Part shown: piece after piece, positions 22,637 through 33,143 of the stretch
Numbering within the stretch: the first letter of the stretch is position 1
Layout: every line of letters begins with the position of its first letter
Assembly: GCA_031551625.1 (NCBI GenBank)
Contig: JAVBNJ010000124.1
Coordinates: forward strand, 1-37,687
Source of the DNA: JAVBNJ01 sp031551625
GTDB lineage: Bacteria; Bacteroidota; Bacteroidia; Bacteroidales; UBA932
Direction of reading: 5' to 3'
DNA: 37,687 bases
The notes under the pieces: generated by a model
The model's input: only the letters and a program-made list of their open reading frames with translations
What the model was told of the DNA's origin: nothing
Databases searched by the model: none
Translations under genes and position numbers: made by a program

Positions 22637-24277
22637 TTATATCTTTGTTCGGAAGAGCGAGCGGAGGAGCATCAAGCCCAACAGGATGGATGACACTATA
22701 AGCGATGTATGCGCATATTGCGGGTTGTGCCCCCAAACAACCATAATGGAAGAACCCACAAATGCTCCTATAACCAATAGCGCAAAGATAATGCGGAAAC
22801 CTACCTGACGAAAGGTTTTCAAAATACTGCCGGCTTCGTGTAAGTGAATATCATGCGTTAAGCGGCCTTCTTTGAGTTTGAATAGTATTTCACCAATATT
22901 TGTAGGCAGGTCGCGAACAAGTGATACATAGTTGTATACCGTGTTGTAAATTTCAAGTGCGAGTTTTTTCGGATGGTATTTTTGCAGTACCAGCCGTTTG
23001 GCATAAGGCATGATGAGCGGCATGAGCGCAATGTCGGGATCTAGCGCATCGGCGAATTTTTGGATGGAGGCCAGCGCTTTGACAAGCATAAAAATTTCGG
23101 AAGGAACTTGTAACCGGTGTTTTACTATTACGTTGAGGCAATCTTGCATTACCTTGGCAAGATTAAGGTCTACGTAATCAACGCCTTCGTAGTTTTTTAT
23201 GATTTCGTTGAGGTCGAATTCCAAATCGTCATGTTGCTCGAAATATTTGATGTTACACAGTGATTGTAGCCCTAAGGCAATTCCATGCGGATCTTTGCGT
23301 GCAAAGCCAATCGTAAAATTGGCCAGGAAATTGATGTCGCGCGGCTTTAGTTTAGCCGTCATCCCATAGTCGACAAATGTGATGATGTTGCCTTTGGTAA
23401 TAAAAATATTACCTGCATGCGGGTCGGCATGGAAAAAGCCGTGTTCCAGAATCATGGTGAGCAATGCATTGGCACCATTAACCGCAATCTGGTGTGTGTC
23501 GAAGCCTCCATCGCGCAGGCCTTGCAGGTTGTCGGGCGAAACACCGTCGATTTTTTCCATCACCAGCATCCGGCGGGTTGTGTATTTCATGAATACATGC
23601 GGGATATGTACCGTTTTATCGTTTTTGAACATATTCTGGAACCGGCGTACATTGGCAGCTTCGTGCTGGTAGTCCATTTCTTCCATTATATTTTTCCCGA
23701 ACTCATCGACTACGCCTACGATATTGATAGCAGCCATGCTTGGGTATGATACGGCTAACCGTCGAGCTAACTTGCGCATCAATGCCACATCGGTTTTCAC
23801 TTTACGTTCGATACGCGGACGTTGAATTTTAATAATTACTTCCAGTCCGTTTTTCAGTTTGGCTTGGTACACTTGGCCTATAGAAGCCGAAGCTACATGC
23901 TGCATATCGAACTCCGAAAATACATCGGTAATGGGAACACCCAGTTCTTTCTCGATCAGTCGCATAGCAAGCACGTCGGTCATGGGCTTTGCTTTGGTCT
24001 GTAATTTTTTTAGCTCAATGCGGAAGGGTTCGGAAATCACATCGGGCCGGTCGGCTAATATTTGTCCGAATTTGATAAAAGTGGGACCCAAATCTTCGAC
24101 CAGCATACGCATCCGTGCCGGAGTAGAGTGCTGGTCTTTAGGGTTACCTCCTTCGGATACATACCGATGAGATTTAAGTTTGAACCAACCTGATATTTCA
24201 TATTTAATAAGCAGGAATGATATCTGTATAATCCGGCGGATGTATAGAATCCATGTATATAAGTGAGGAATGTGCAT
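22637..24277 (-). CDS. ABC1/UbiB-family atypical protein-kinase-like ATPase
   Basis: This 546-aa protein shows the ABC1/ADCK/UbiB motifs: KFGQ (69-72) in the N-terminal extension, the alanine-rich nucleotide loop ASASIGQVYQA (about 129-139), the lysine of VIIKIQRP (about 150), HADPHAGNIF, and VDYGM in place of the usual DFG. Two membrane helices close the protein (about 490-510 and 518-537). Family members are ATPases or kinases linked to isoprenoid quinone or lipid homeostasis at the membrane. Bacteroidetes use menaquinone, so the name ubiB is not applied. It is the last gene of a minus-strand operon after the beta-barrel protein and the small coiled-coil protein. Confidence 0.9.
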   Translation of the reverse strand: MHIPHLYTWILYIRRIIQISFLLIKYEISGWFKLKSHRYVSEGGNPKDQHSTPARMRMLVEDLGPTFIKFGQILADRPDVISEPFRIELKKLQTKAKPMTDVLAMRLIEKELGVPITDVFSEFDMQHVASASIGQVYQAKLKNGLEVIIKIQRPRIERKVKTDVALMRKLARRLAVSYPSMAAINIVGVVDEFGKNIMEEMDYQHEAANVRRFQNMFKNDKTVHIPHVFMKYTTRRMLVMEKIDGVSPDNLQGLRDGGFDTHQIAVNGANALLTMILEHGFFHADPHAGNIFITKGNIITFVDYGMTAKLKPRDINFLANFTIGFARKDPHGIALGLQSLCNIKYFEQHDDLEFDLNEIIKNYEGVDYVDLNLAKVMQDCLNVIVKHRLQVPSEIFMLVKALASIQKFADALDPDIALMPLIMPYAKRLVLQKYHPKKLALEIYNTVYNYVSLVRDLPTNIGEILFKLKEGRLTHDIHLHEAGSILKTFRQVGFRIIFALLVIGAFVGSSIMVVWGHNPQYAHTSLIVSSILLGLMLLRSLFRTKI

Positions 24278-24293
24278 AACTAATTTTTCCGTT

Positions 24294-24593
24294 TTAATCT
24301 TTTTTGTCTTGCAATGTCTCGTTTAGTTTGTTGATAGCCGCAGTGAGTTCGCTCAGTTGTGCCGATATTTCTTTACCTGGCTTATTTATTTTCGAGACCA
24401 TGCGATCAATTGAAAGTTCTTCTTTCAGTTTTTCGAGAATCAGCAATACCTCTTCACCCAAGTGTTCGCTGTTGGCAGGGTCGGCATCCATTTTTTGTTG
24501 CAGGAATGTACTTACTTTGTCGACAAACACATCGCGGTCGTGAATGCCGGCCGAAATGGCCAGTTGTAATAACAGGTTCAGCGTATTATTCAT
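24294..24593 (-). CDS. small phasin-like coiled-coil protein
   Basis: This 99-aa soluble protein is helical, with a C-terminal coiled coil (about 65-97; ISAQLSELTAAINKLNETLQ). It has no signal peptide. Small phasin-like proteins of this type are often found beside ABC1 kinases, and their role is unknown. Its ATG overlaps the stop of the beta-barrel gene (TAATG), and the ABC1 kinase follows after 16 nt, so the three are translationally or transcriptionally linked. Confidence 0.7.
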   Translation of the reverse strand: MNNTLNLLLQLAISAGIHDRDVFVDKVSTFLQQKMDADPANSEHLGEEVLLILEKLKEELSIDRMVSKINKPGKEISAQLSELTAAINKLNETLQDKKD

Positions 24594-27109
24594 TATCGTA
24601 CTGTTTTTTGCGGAAAATTGAAATCGTAAATAAACGACAGCATAAAGTAGCGTTGTACGTTGTTGGTTTGCGCTGTTTGTGTGTATGTGTCGTTGGCAGT
24701 ATAGCTGTAGTTACGGTTTTGGTTGAGTATATCATGTGCCGTGAAGCGTATCTCGTAGCTGCGTGGGCCAAGGAATTTGTAGCCGATGTAACCGTTCCAT
24801 AGAAAATAATTAGCATCATCGTTGGCCGATAAATTACGGTTAAAATTTTGACTGAAACTGGTGTTAATAATAATCCCGCGCCACGGCATAATGTTGACTT
24901 GCGCCATTAGCGTTTCCTGCAGGTAGTCGGAACGACTGGCATTGCCGGAGTTGCGCGCATTCGTGTAGGAGAAATTGGCCACCAACAAAAAATCAATATA
25001 GGCAATCGACGAGTTGCTGAAACGCATGCTTAGCACTCCGTTATTCTGTTTCGAAAAATTTGCCACACTGTTGATTTGGCTGGGCAAGTAGGTGTAGTTG
25101 TATTGCAGGCTAACATCGAAGTTCGAGTAGAAGAATGGCAACTGCCGACCGTAGTCAACATAAAGGCTTGAGGTGAAATAATTGTCTAAGTTAACCGGGC
25201 GCATTACGTTGACGCCGCTTGCCCCAGGTATACCGTCATTGCCGGAATCACTTCCATCGTTAATAGTGTTGTACCCAATGTAGTCTTGGACGTATTCGGC
25301 GCTGCCACTTGCTATCAGCGTTGTCTGTCCATCGGGCAGCAAAGCGGTGTAGCGGGCATTGAGCAGCAGATGCCACTCCTGATCAAGATTCGGGTTGCCC
25401 ACATGCACATTCAGCGGATTGATGATGGTTACGGTTTGCAGCAGGTCGGAGAATTTTGGTGCACGGGTAGAACTTTTGAGATTCAGCTTCAGGTTTTGTT
25501 GTGCCGACGGGTTGAGTGCAAAACTGAAGGTAGGTAGTATGTTGAAATAATTTTTCGCAATATCTGCTGTTGTCATACCCGATGTATTGGTGCGCATTTC
25601 GGCATATTGCAAATCTAAACCGGCATTAATAAACCAATTGGCAGCCTTGTATTGCCAAGCGAGACCACCGGCTTGCAGCAGGTAACTATTGGTCAGTTGT
25701 TGGTTAACGAGTGTATCGTACACTAATGGTGTGCGAACAGTGTCGAAACGCTGGTCGTAGAGGCCCGTTGTGTACGAGGGTTTGTAACGGAACTGGAGCA
25801 AATTGTTTTTAGCAATTGGTTCGGCATAAATAACAGTAGCGTTTGCACCCGATTCACGCTCTGTAACATCTGTTCGTACACTCAAAGGCATTGCGATAAC
25901 CGGGTTAATAGTTATAAGGGAGTTGAATGAGTTGTAACCATCGGCCACATTCAGCGATGGTACAAGGCTTACAACCAGCGAGCGGTTGGGCTTGGCAAAG
26001 CGATGTACATAGTCGAGCGTAAGCGAACCTTTCAGCCCGCTCACGTCTACATGCGATTTTCCGGTCGATTGGCTGGTAATGGTATCGTTGTAAAAATACG
26101 TATCGTTAATGTAGCTGTCGCCACGGCTTTGCTGGGCCGATAATACCAGGGTGGCGCGGAAAAAATTCCGGTTGTCGGGCAGGTAGTAGGCGCGAAATTT
26201 TAGACGGTGGTTCTGGTTGTGGCTCGTCATGCTCGACGTGTCGGTATAGGCTGTTGTATGATCATCCTGCACTTCGAGGTAGTCGCGTTCGTATATGCCT
26301 GATGTATTGTTGTCGGTAGCATTGAAAAAATAATTACCGAAAAACTTCCATTTCCCATATTGGTCAAAATAGCTGACACCCGCACTGTTTGTGGTATTCA
26401 CGCCATTCGATTGATCAATTGAAAAATTAGCCGGATTGCCGAACATATCTTCAAAATCCGGCGGGGTATTGTTGTTGCCTTGCGAACCGGAGTTAGTGTT
26501 GTTAACACCCAAAATGTCGACCGAAGTAAACGGCATATCGTTGACATTATTAGTTTGCCCGACGAAACTTAACTTGCGCTTGCCATCGAATATATTGGCA
26601 TTGACTCCGGCGCTCCATTTCCCTTGGTAGCCATAGCCGGCATAGGCACGACCAAAGATACTTTGGTAGTAAGCCGGTTCGGTAATGAAGTTCAATGCAC
26701 GATCGTAGTTAGCGTCCTTCAGCCCGGAATAGATACTTTGGAATGACAGATCGTCAAAAAAATTCACGCCTTGCACAAAAAAAGTTGGAAAATTTTTTAG
26801 CACCACCCCATCGTTATCCATGAAAAACTGGCTGCCGTTAATCAATACTTCGGTTACTTTCTCTCCGCGAATATTATACGAACCATTCGAATTAGCCGTA
26901 AGACCGGGTATTTTATTAGCCAAGTCCTGTAAAAATGCATCGAGGTTAACGGCATATTGGCGGGAGTCGAATTGAATGGTATCACCCGCTACGACAATGT
27001 GCTTACTTAAGTTTTCCGGAAGCTTGGTGCTATCGACTACTATTTGAGATTTGGCGGTAATCGTAAAACAAGTAAGCATAAGAAACAGTATGATATTTTT
27101 TTGAAGCAT
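24593..27109 (-). CDS. outer-membrane beta-barrel protein (TonB-receptor-like, OMP_b-brl family)
   Basis: This 838-aa protein has a signal peptide (MLQKNIILFLMLTCFTITAK, then SQ). A short plug-like segment follows (about 55-150; LDAFLQDLANKIPGLTANSN, then VLINGSQFFMDNDG), and then a long barrel of alternating strands rich in aromatics, Asn and Ser, to a C-terminal strand RYFMLSFIYDFNFP. No carboxypeptidase-like (CarboxypepD_reg) domain is seen at the N-terminus, and the start at 27109 is the first ATG. Such proteins form outer-membrane barrels, some of them TonB-dependent transporters. No SusD partner is present, so glycan uptake is not implied. It leads the operon with the phasin-like and ABC1-kinase genes. 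Substrate unknown. Confidence 0.85.
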   Translation of the reverse strand: MLQKNIILFLMLTCFTITAKSQIVVDSTKLPENLSKHIVVAGDTIQFDSRQYAVNLDAFLQDLANKIPGLTANSNGSYNIRGEKVTEVLINGSQFFMDNDGVVLKNFPTFFVQGVNFFDDLSFQSIYSGLKDANYDRALNFITEPAYYQSIFGRAYAGYGYQGKWSAGVNANIFDGKRKLSFVGQTNNVNDMPFTSVDILGVNNTNSGSQGNNNTPPDFEDMFGNPANFSIDQSNGVNTTNSAGVSYFDQYGKWKFFGNYFFNATDNNTSGIYERDYLEVQDDHTTAYTDTSSMTSHNQNHRLKFRAYYLPDNRNFFRATLVLSAQQSRGDSYINDTYFYNDTITSQSTGKSHVDVSGLKGSLTLDYVHRFAKPNRSLVVSLVPSLNVADGYNSFNSLITINPVIAMPLSVRTDVTERESGANATVIYAEPIAKNNLLQFRYKPSYTTGLYDQRFDTVRTPLVYDTLVNQQLTNSYLLQAGGLAWQYKAANWFINAGLDLQYAEMRTNTSGMTTADIAKNYFNILPTFSFALNPSAQQNLKLNLKSSTRAPKFSDLLQTVTIINPLNVHVGNPNLDQEWHLLLNARYTALLPDGQTTLIASGSAEYVQDYIGYNTINDGSDSGNDGIPGASGVNVMRPVNLDNYFTSSLYVDYGRQLPFFYSNFDVSLQYNYTYLPSQINSVANFSKQNNGVLSMRFSNSSIAYIDFLLVANFSYTNARNSGNASRSDYLQETLMAQVNIMPWRGIIINTSFSQNFNRNLSANDDANYFLWNGYIGYKFLGPRSYEIRFTAHDILNQNRNYSYTANDTYTQTAQTNNVQRYFMLSFIYDFNFPQKTVR

Positions 27110-27274
27110 CGCAGAAATCAAAGATTGGGATGTTTAAAAATTAACTATTCATTAAATAACAAATTTAGGGAAAAGTTTTGAAATCAACATGTAAAAATAT
27201 TTAGTTGCATTCGCGAATTGAACCTGCGATGATGAAAAACCTATATATTTTTAGGAAAATTTAAAATATAATTG

Positions 27275-27282
27275 TATCTTTG
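27275..27282 (+). promoter_or_regulatory. -7 promoter element (TATCTTTG) of the giant lipoprotein gene
   Basis: A perfect TAnnTTTG box lies 37 bp before the ATG at 27320. AAGGAG at 27303-27308 is a usable ribosome site. The 210-bp gap is divergent with the beta-barrel operon. Confidence 0.55.
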
Positions 27283-27319
27283 CAAGATATTTACAATATA
27301 ATAAGGAGCAGTCTACTTT

Positions 27320-30300
27320 ATGAAAAACCTAAATGGCTTACTAATTTTTTTAGTAGGGCTTTTCTTATGTCTGTCTTGTGAGCAAGATCAGGATTCCAAA
27401 TATCCCCGCATCATGCAGGGGAATGTTGACTTTAGCATTGAGAGTTTTGTGGTGAAAGGTACACAGACTGCTTTCCATGTGAGCAATGCTATTAAAGATC
27501 CGACAGGAAATCTAACATTCGAATGGAGTGCCCCAGGTTTCAGTCCTGCCACGGGAACAGGTGAGTCATTTATAACTATTGCCCCTAATAATACGGGAAC
27601 ATATCCGGTATTCCTCACAGTACGGGCGGCAGGTTATCGCGATATTATCAAGCAAAAAGACGTCAAACTTTCTGACTGTGAAGGGGTAACCGGTATACTT
27701 ACCATCGACGGGCGTACCAGCGCTAAAATGAACGAGGAGATGGTGTTCGCGGCAGCGGGTATTTCGGTACCAACAGAGGGATTAGAATATAAGTGGACAG
27801 CTCCCGATGGTGGTTTTTTCGATGCTGCCGGCAATCCGGTAACCGAAGCCACTGGTAAAGAGTTTAAGGCACATATTTCCAAAGTAAAAGGATCGTATAC
27901 TTTACGGCTTGAAGCATTTGATCCGCACGGACATTATTGCATTCCGCAAAGCGCCGTTGTTGTAGTTACCAACAATTGTTTGCCGATGACCGGGATTCTT
28001 GGATTCTCCGTTAGTCCATCTTCGGGCATAATGGTGCAGAAAGGCAGCAATCTGGCCTTCGTTGTCAATGGAATTACCAACCCCAGCAGCGGGTTGACCT
28101 ATGATTGGAACCTTTCCGGTTTTCAAAATATTTCGTACCCTGATGCCGATACGCGTTCAACAGCAAATGCCAAAGCACCGGCTACAGCAGGTATGGCTAT
28201 CATTGCTGTTACGGCCAATGCTCCCGGATATTGCGAAGTAACCAAAAGCGGCACTGTTACAGTGGCCGATTGTTTTCCGTTAACCAATGCTTTTTCCATT
28301 ACAGCATCCGGTACGAAAGACGGTATCAACTTCCGGAAAGGCACCATTGTTAACTTACAAGTACCCAATATCAGTACTCCCGCAGGTGTTACATACGTAT
28401 GGGATGCACAAGGGCTCAGTCCGGCAGCAGCTACTACTACTATTCCGTCATGGTCGCCCCAAATTCCGGCCACCAGCGGTGCCGAGAATTATACGGTTAC
28501 TGTAACAGCCAATGCCCCTGCCGCACTCGGCTACTGCCCGGCTACGACACATACTTATCTTCCGGTGGGCACTATTGCGATGAATGGAACTTTGGATATA
28601 GCTGCTAGCGGCCTCGGAGCCAATAACACTGCACGGCCCGGCTCTACGCTTACGTTCCAAGCAGCCGGCATTACCAATCCCACCACACAAGAACTGACTT
28701 ACGATTGGGTAATTACCGACGGTACAAATCCGGTAACCTATACCAGTAAATCACATTCTTCCATTATAAGTTATCCGGCTTCTACAGTTGTAGGCACCAA
28801 TATTGTGGTGACGCTTACGGCAAAAGCCAATGGCTATGCAAACAAAGAAATAACAAAAACTTACAAGGTGGCCAGTGTTTCTATTGAAGGCAATATTCAA
28901 ATAAACATGAGCGGCGAGGGTTGTAGCATCGATGGATGCATCCGCCCGGGATACGATGTAACCTTCACCGCCGAAGGCGCTGAAGCCGCTTCGCCATGCA
29001 ACTATGAGTGGCTGATTGCCGGGACAGGCAGTCCTGTTAATGGCGTAGGGAAAACCGTTACGCATTGTTTCCCCGGCTCACAAGCCGATTCGTATACCAT
29101 AACAGCCGAAGTAAAAATCAAAGCAACCAATTACAAAGACACGACTATCAAAAAAAATGTAACCGTGCGTTGTACACGTATGGGTGGTGCGCTGATATTA
29201 GCCGCTACACCGGGTTTTACGGTTGCAAAAAATAACACACTAACCTTAACCGCCAGCGGTATTACAAGTCCATCGGCCTCCGATATCCATTATAGTTGGA
29301 AATACACCGGGCTCACAGCCGCATGGGCATCATCGGCAGACAGCACCAGCGTGCGGTTTGATACACCAGCTACCACCGGTCCTCGCCAAGTATCGGTTAA
29401 AGCAACAGCAAAAGGCTATTGTGTACTCGAAACGTCGCAAACAGTATCAATAAAGGACTGCCTTCCAATGGAAGGAGCATTAACTGTGACGGCAAGCGGT
29501 ATCAAAGACGCTAATGGTATCAGCTTCCGCAAAGATTCCAAGATTACACTTACTGCTTCGGGCATTACCAAGCCCACCGGGTTATCGTATGTATGGAGCG
29601 CCCCAGCAGGCTATACTCCTTCTTCTGCTACTACTTCGTCGAATAACAATACCGCTACATGGGAACCGGTTGCTACCATTTCTGGCAACAGTGCAGTTAC
29701 AGTGACACCACTCATCAACGCACTGTCGCAAGATGCACTACTGGGCTATTGCATCGAGCCTAAAGATATTCAAATACCGGTAGACGTGATAAGTATGCCC
29801 GGTTCGCTGACCATACAGGTAGAGGTTACAAACAGCGCCAACTCGCATACCGACGGAACCATAGCTCCCGGGTCGCAAGTTACATTGAGCGCCAATGGTC
29901 TTAATGTAGACAATGTCACATACAATTGGAATTTAACAAACCCCAATAATGTGGTAACCCCTATTGCCCCAAACACGCACACTGGTAGAAACTGGACGAT
30001 AACATTACCTGACGAAGAACGCAATTATACCCTAAATTTAACAGCCATCGCTGCAGGTTATATTAATAAAGAAGCCACGCCCATTGTGCTGAGGGTTGCT
30101 GATATCAATATGACTTTTGACAGTAAAAGTTTCCGGATTACCTGTAAAGATACCATCCGCCCGGGCGAAGCAACAACCGCCATTGCCGAAGGAATTATAC
30201 AGCCACAAAGCAGCCTTACTTATACATGGTACGAAGATAACAATCTACGCTCGTTGGACATTACCAATGCTATCAACATAAGCGGTCTTCCACTGGGAGA

Positions 30301-33082
30301 ACACAGCCTTAAAGTCATGGCCAATGCTATGGGGTACAAGAAAACAGACTTTATCACTAAAAAATTAGTTGTGGCTAATGCCAATATGCCCGGTAGCCTC
30401 GGCATACAAATACATGGATTGGTTGACGGGAAAGTGAGTCCCAATATGCCAATAACTTTTGAAGCTACAGGTATTCCTACTTCTGTTGCCGGTGTTACTT
30501 ACGAATGGTCGGCAACCAGGCTCACTGCCGAAACACAATCTTCAACGGTTACTACATGGACTATTACGCCAGACGTATATGAAGGTAGCTATTCCGTAGC
30601 CCTGAAAGCCAAGGCTACCGGCTACAACGATGCCACCACCACAAAAAATATTGTGGTAGCTTGCGCCTCTATGCCCGGTACAATAGACTTTACAATGTCG
30701 CCGGTTGGCCTTAATAATGTAGTGAGTAAAAATAATAACATAACCTTTGTGGCAAATCCGAGCGCCGACCTGCCAACAGGTGTTTCCTACAAATGGAACC
30801 TGCCGGGCTTTACTCCTGCCTCGTCGACGGCACCAACCGTAACAGCTACTTCGCCTAACAATGAACGTACGGTAGAAGCTACGTTGACTGCTATACTCAA
30901 TGGTTATTGTAGCAAAGTAGCCACACATTCACTTCAAGTAAAAAATTGTGTACCGGTAGAAGGCGCCTTAACCCTTACTGCTACAGGTACGAAAAATGCC
31001 ACAGGCGATTTTCTACCAGGAAAACCAATTACCTTGAAAGCCGAAGGTATTACCAAACCCGGAAACATTTCATACAAGTGGGTTGCTCCATCGTTCTTTA
31101 CTCCCACTACAGCAACCACTTCTTCAGGGGAAGTGTGGACTACAACACCCTTGCAAACGAACAATTTTGCCATTAAAGCCCAACCCTCTATTTCATCGAT
31201 AGACATCAATACATTGGCTATGGGCTATTGTATGGACGAGGTTTCTATAAACGGAACCATTGCCAACGCAACAATGACCGGTGCTATTACTATTACACCA
31301 TCCGGCGAAGGAGTAAATACCAATGGATTGCGCCCGGGTAGCAATGTGCTATTTACAGCCGGAGGCATTACAGCCCCGGCCGATGTAACCTACGAATGGA
31401 CGATAACAAACGGCGGTGGTAGTTTTACAAGTTCTACAACAGCCCATAGCGTCGGCTTTAAAGTGCCTGTAACGGGTGACGTAAGCATCCGTGCTTGGGC
31501 CAAAGCAGTAGGATATACCGATGTAACGAAAACGGAAACATTCCAGCTGGCCAATAGCCCAATGGACGGCTCACTAAGTATTACAGCCAGCGGAAGCGGC
31601 ATGAATGCTACAAATAATTTCCGTCCCGGCTCCCTTGTAACCTTCACTCCTAACGGCTTGGGCGATGCGTCCGGTGTAACCTACACATGGACCATGACCG
31701 GTGGAACTGCAACGAATACTTCAACAGGACCAACATGGTCTATTACTCTACCGGCAGCTCAAACACATTATACCATTACGGTAGATGCTAACAAAACCGG
31801 TTACACGACGAAACAGGCGACATTGCTTATAGCAGCACAAAACGGCGCATTTACATTTGCCAATGGAGAAGCGATTACTGTTACAGGAACACCGCAAGCA
31901 ACCAATTCGCTCGGGTTTAAAGCTCCAACTGTTTCGGTGCCCGACGAAAGCGCCATAAGCTATACATGGTCGCTGCCCGGTTTTACCAACCCATCCCCGT
32001 TGAATGGAATGGGCATAAAACAAACTTCTGCAAATGCACCCACAGTTCCTAATAATTATGTGCTTTCTTTAACGATGTCGGCAGTTGGCTACGATACCAA
32101 AGTGTTAACCCAAAATATTGACATAGCATGCAAACCGCTGGATGGGGTTATCGCAATCACAGATAACCCGGCTGTAATTAACAATATTTTGATGCTTAAT
32201 CAAGGTGGTTTCCCGAGCGCTTGCACCTTAACCGCAAACTATACCCCAAATGTAGGAGGAGGCGACATGCCGGATATTTACGAATGGCGCTTAGGGACTG
32301 CTGTATTATCAAGTTCTCCCGCTACCGGGACACAAACTGGTGTTGTTATACACAACACAGCTACCGATGGCGTAATACAAGTAATTGCTAAAAAACAAGG
32401 TTGTGCATTAAATAGTACTAATATTGTTCAGTACAGGCTAATTGACTGTCCTTATAAAGCTAACGACCTGGTTTTATCCGCCAATTATGAATGTAAACAA
32501 CGCAGTGGAAATGTGGGTAATTGGCAAGCTTACATAAAAGACAACGACACTGGAGGAAATAGTACTATTTATCGAATAGTACAAATGGGTATTAATGAAA
32601 GTACATCACCATGGTGGTTTGCAGCAAATCTTGCAGCAAATAGAGGTTCTTATTCTAATTGTTCCCCAGAATGGGGATGCTACTACACAGAATCTGCAGC
32701 TACAGTATCAGGACTGGATCCATGCCCAACAGGCTGGAAAGTTCCCACTAATAATGACTGGAATGTTATGCTTGGTCTTTTTGGTGATGGTACTACTGCA
32801 GCAGTTCAGTTAAGAAGTATTGAAACATATCCTAATAAAGCAACCGGTTGGACAAGTGGTTCTGCGGGAGCGGGAACAGATATTTATGGATTTTTTGCTA
32901 TACCCGCTGGATACTGCGATAATAGTAATAATAAAGAGGGATTATCTACTAATGCTTATTTTTGGAATAATAACAATGGAATTAATGCTAAACAGATTTT
33001 GAATTCAGCTACTGATGTAAAAAATGCAATTGGTAATAACTACAAATATTCTGTTCGATGTGTAAAAATAACTACCCCCTAA
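27320..33082 (+). CDS. giant modular lipoprotein: about 17 Ig/PKD-like repeats and a C-terminal FISUMP domain
   Basis: This 1920-aa protein starts with a lipoprotein signal (LFLCLSC, lipidated at Cys20) followed by EQDQD, acidic residues like the Bacteroidetes surface-export signal. From about residue 32 to 1708 it is built of about 17 modules of roughly 100 residues. Each has the form xGxLxIxxxG...RPGSxxTFxAxGI..P...YxWxxPGF, with Y-x-W as the most constant motif, typical of Ig/PKD-like beta-sandwiches. Modules 4, 8 and 13 resemble each other most (nt about 28295, 29483, 30971), as do their neighbours, so groups of four to five modules were duplicated together. The C-terminus (about 1710-1920) is a clear FISUMP domain: YRIVQM, PWWFAANL, CPTGWKVPTNNDWNVML, YSVRCVKI. 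I infer a long surface stalk displaying a FISUMP head. Ligand unknown. Confidence 0.85.
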   Translation: MKNLNGLLIFLVGLFLCLSCEQDQDSKYPRIMQGNVDFSIESFVVKGTQTAFHVSNAIKDPTGNLTFEWSAPGFSPATGTGESFITIAPNNTGTYPVFLTVRAAGYRDIIKQKDVKLSDCEGVTGILTIDGRTSAKMNEEMVFAAAGISVPTEGLEYKWTAPDGGFFDAAGNPVTEATGKEFKAHISKVKGSYTLRLEAFDPHGHYCIPQSAVVVVTNNCLPMTGILGFSVSPSSGIMVQKGSNLAFVVNGITNPSSGLTYDWNLSGFQNISYPDADTRSTANAKAPATAGMAIIAVTANAPGYCEVTKSGTVTVADCFPLTNAFSITASGTKDGINFRKGTIVNLQVPNISTPAGVTYVWDAQGLSPAAATTTIPSWSPQIPATSGAENYTVTVTANAPAALGYCPATTHTYLPVGTIAMNGTLDIAASGLGANNTARPGSTLTFQAAGITNPTTQELTYDWVITDGTNPVTYTSKSHSSIISYPASTVVGTNIVVTLTAKANGYANKEITKTYKVASVSIEGNIQINMSGEGCSIDGCIRPGYDVTFTAEGAEAASPCNYEWLIAGTGSPVNGVGKTVTHCFPGSQADSYTITAEVKIKATNYKDTTIKKNVTVRCTRMGGALILAATPGFTVAKNNTLTLTASGITSPSASDIHYSWKYTGLTAAWASSADSTSVRFDTPATTGPRQVSVKATAKGYCVLETSQTVSIKDCLPMEGALTVTASGIKDANGISFRKDSKITLTASGITKPTGLSYVWSAPAGYTPSSATTSSNNNTATWEPVATISGNSAVTVTPLINALSQDALLGYCIEPKDIQIPVDVISMPGSLTIQVEVTNSANSHTDGTIAPGSQVTLSANGLNVDNVTYNWNLTNPNNVVTPIAPNTHTGRNWTITLPDEERNYTLNLTAIAAGYINKEATPIVLRVADINMTFDSKSFRITCKDTIRPGEATTAIAEGIIQPQSSLTYTWYEDNNLRSLDITNAINISGLPLGEHSLKVMANAMGYKKTDFITKKLVVANANMPGSLGIQIHGLVDGKVSPNMPITFEATGIPTSVAGVTYEWSATRLTAETQSSTVTTWTITPDVYEGSYSVALKAKATGYNDATTTKNIVVACASMPGTIDFTMSPVGLNNVVSKNNNITFVANPSADLPTGVSYKWNLPGFTPASSTAPTVTATSPNNERTVEATLTAILNGYCSKVATHSLQVKNCVPVEGALTLTATGTKNATGDFLPGKPITLKAEGITKPGNISYKWVAPSFFTPTTATTSSGEVWTTTPLQTNNFAIKAQPSISSIDINTLAMGYCMDEVSINGTIANATMTGAITITPSGEGVNTNGLRPGSNVLFTAGGITAPADVTYEWTITNGGGSFTSSTTAHSVGFKVPVTGDVSIRAWAKAVGYTDVTKTETFQLANSPMDGSLSITASGSGMNATNNFRPGSLVTFTPNGLGDASGVTYTWTMTGGTATNTSTGPTWSITLPAAQTHYTITVDANKTGYTTKQATLLIAAQNGAFTFANGEAITVTGTPQATNSLGFKAPTVSVPDESAISYTWSLPGFTNPSPLNGMGIKQTSANAPTVPNNYVLSLTMSAVGYDTKVLTQNIDIACKPLDGVIAITDNPAVINNILMLNQGGFPSACTLTANYTPNVGGGDMPDIYEWRLGTAVLSSSPATGTQTGVVIHNTATDGVIQVIAKKQGCALNSTNIVQYRLIDCPYKANDLVLSANYECKQRSGNVGNWQAYIKDNDTGGNSTIYRIVQMGINESTSPWWFAANLAANRGSYSNCSPEWGCYYTESAATVSGLDPCPTGWKVPTNNDWNVMLGLFGDGTTAAVQLRSIETYPNKATGWTSGSAGAGTDIYGFFAIPAGYCDNSNNKEGLSTNAYFWNNNNGINAKQILNSATDVKNAIGNNYKYSVRCVKITTP

Positions 33083-33109
33083 GTTATTCGTGATAATGGA
33101 ACAACTAAG

Positions 33110-33143
33110 AAAGGCTGTCGATGTTAATTCGGCAGTCTTTTTT
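33110..33143 (+). terminator. rho-independent terminator after the giant lipoprotein gene
   Basis: AAGGCTGTCGA pairs with TCGGCAGTCTT (two wobble pairs) around GTTAAT, followed by TTTTT. It is 27 bp past the stop and separates this gene from RNA copy 3. Confidence 0.8.
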
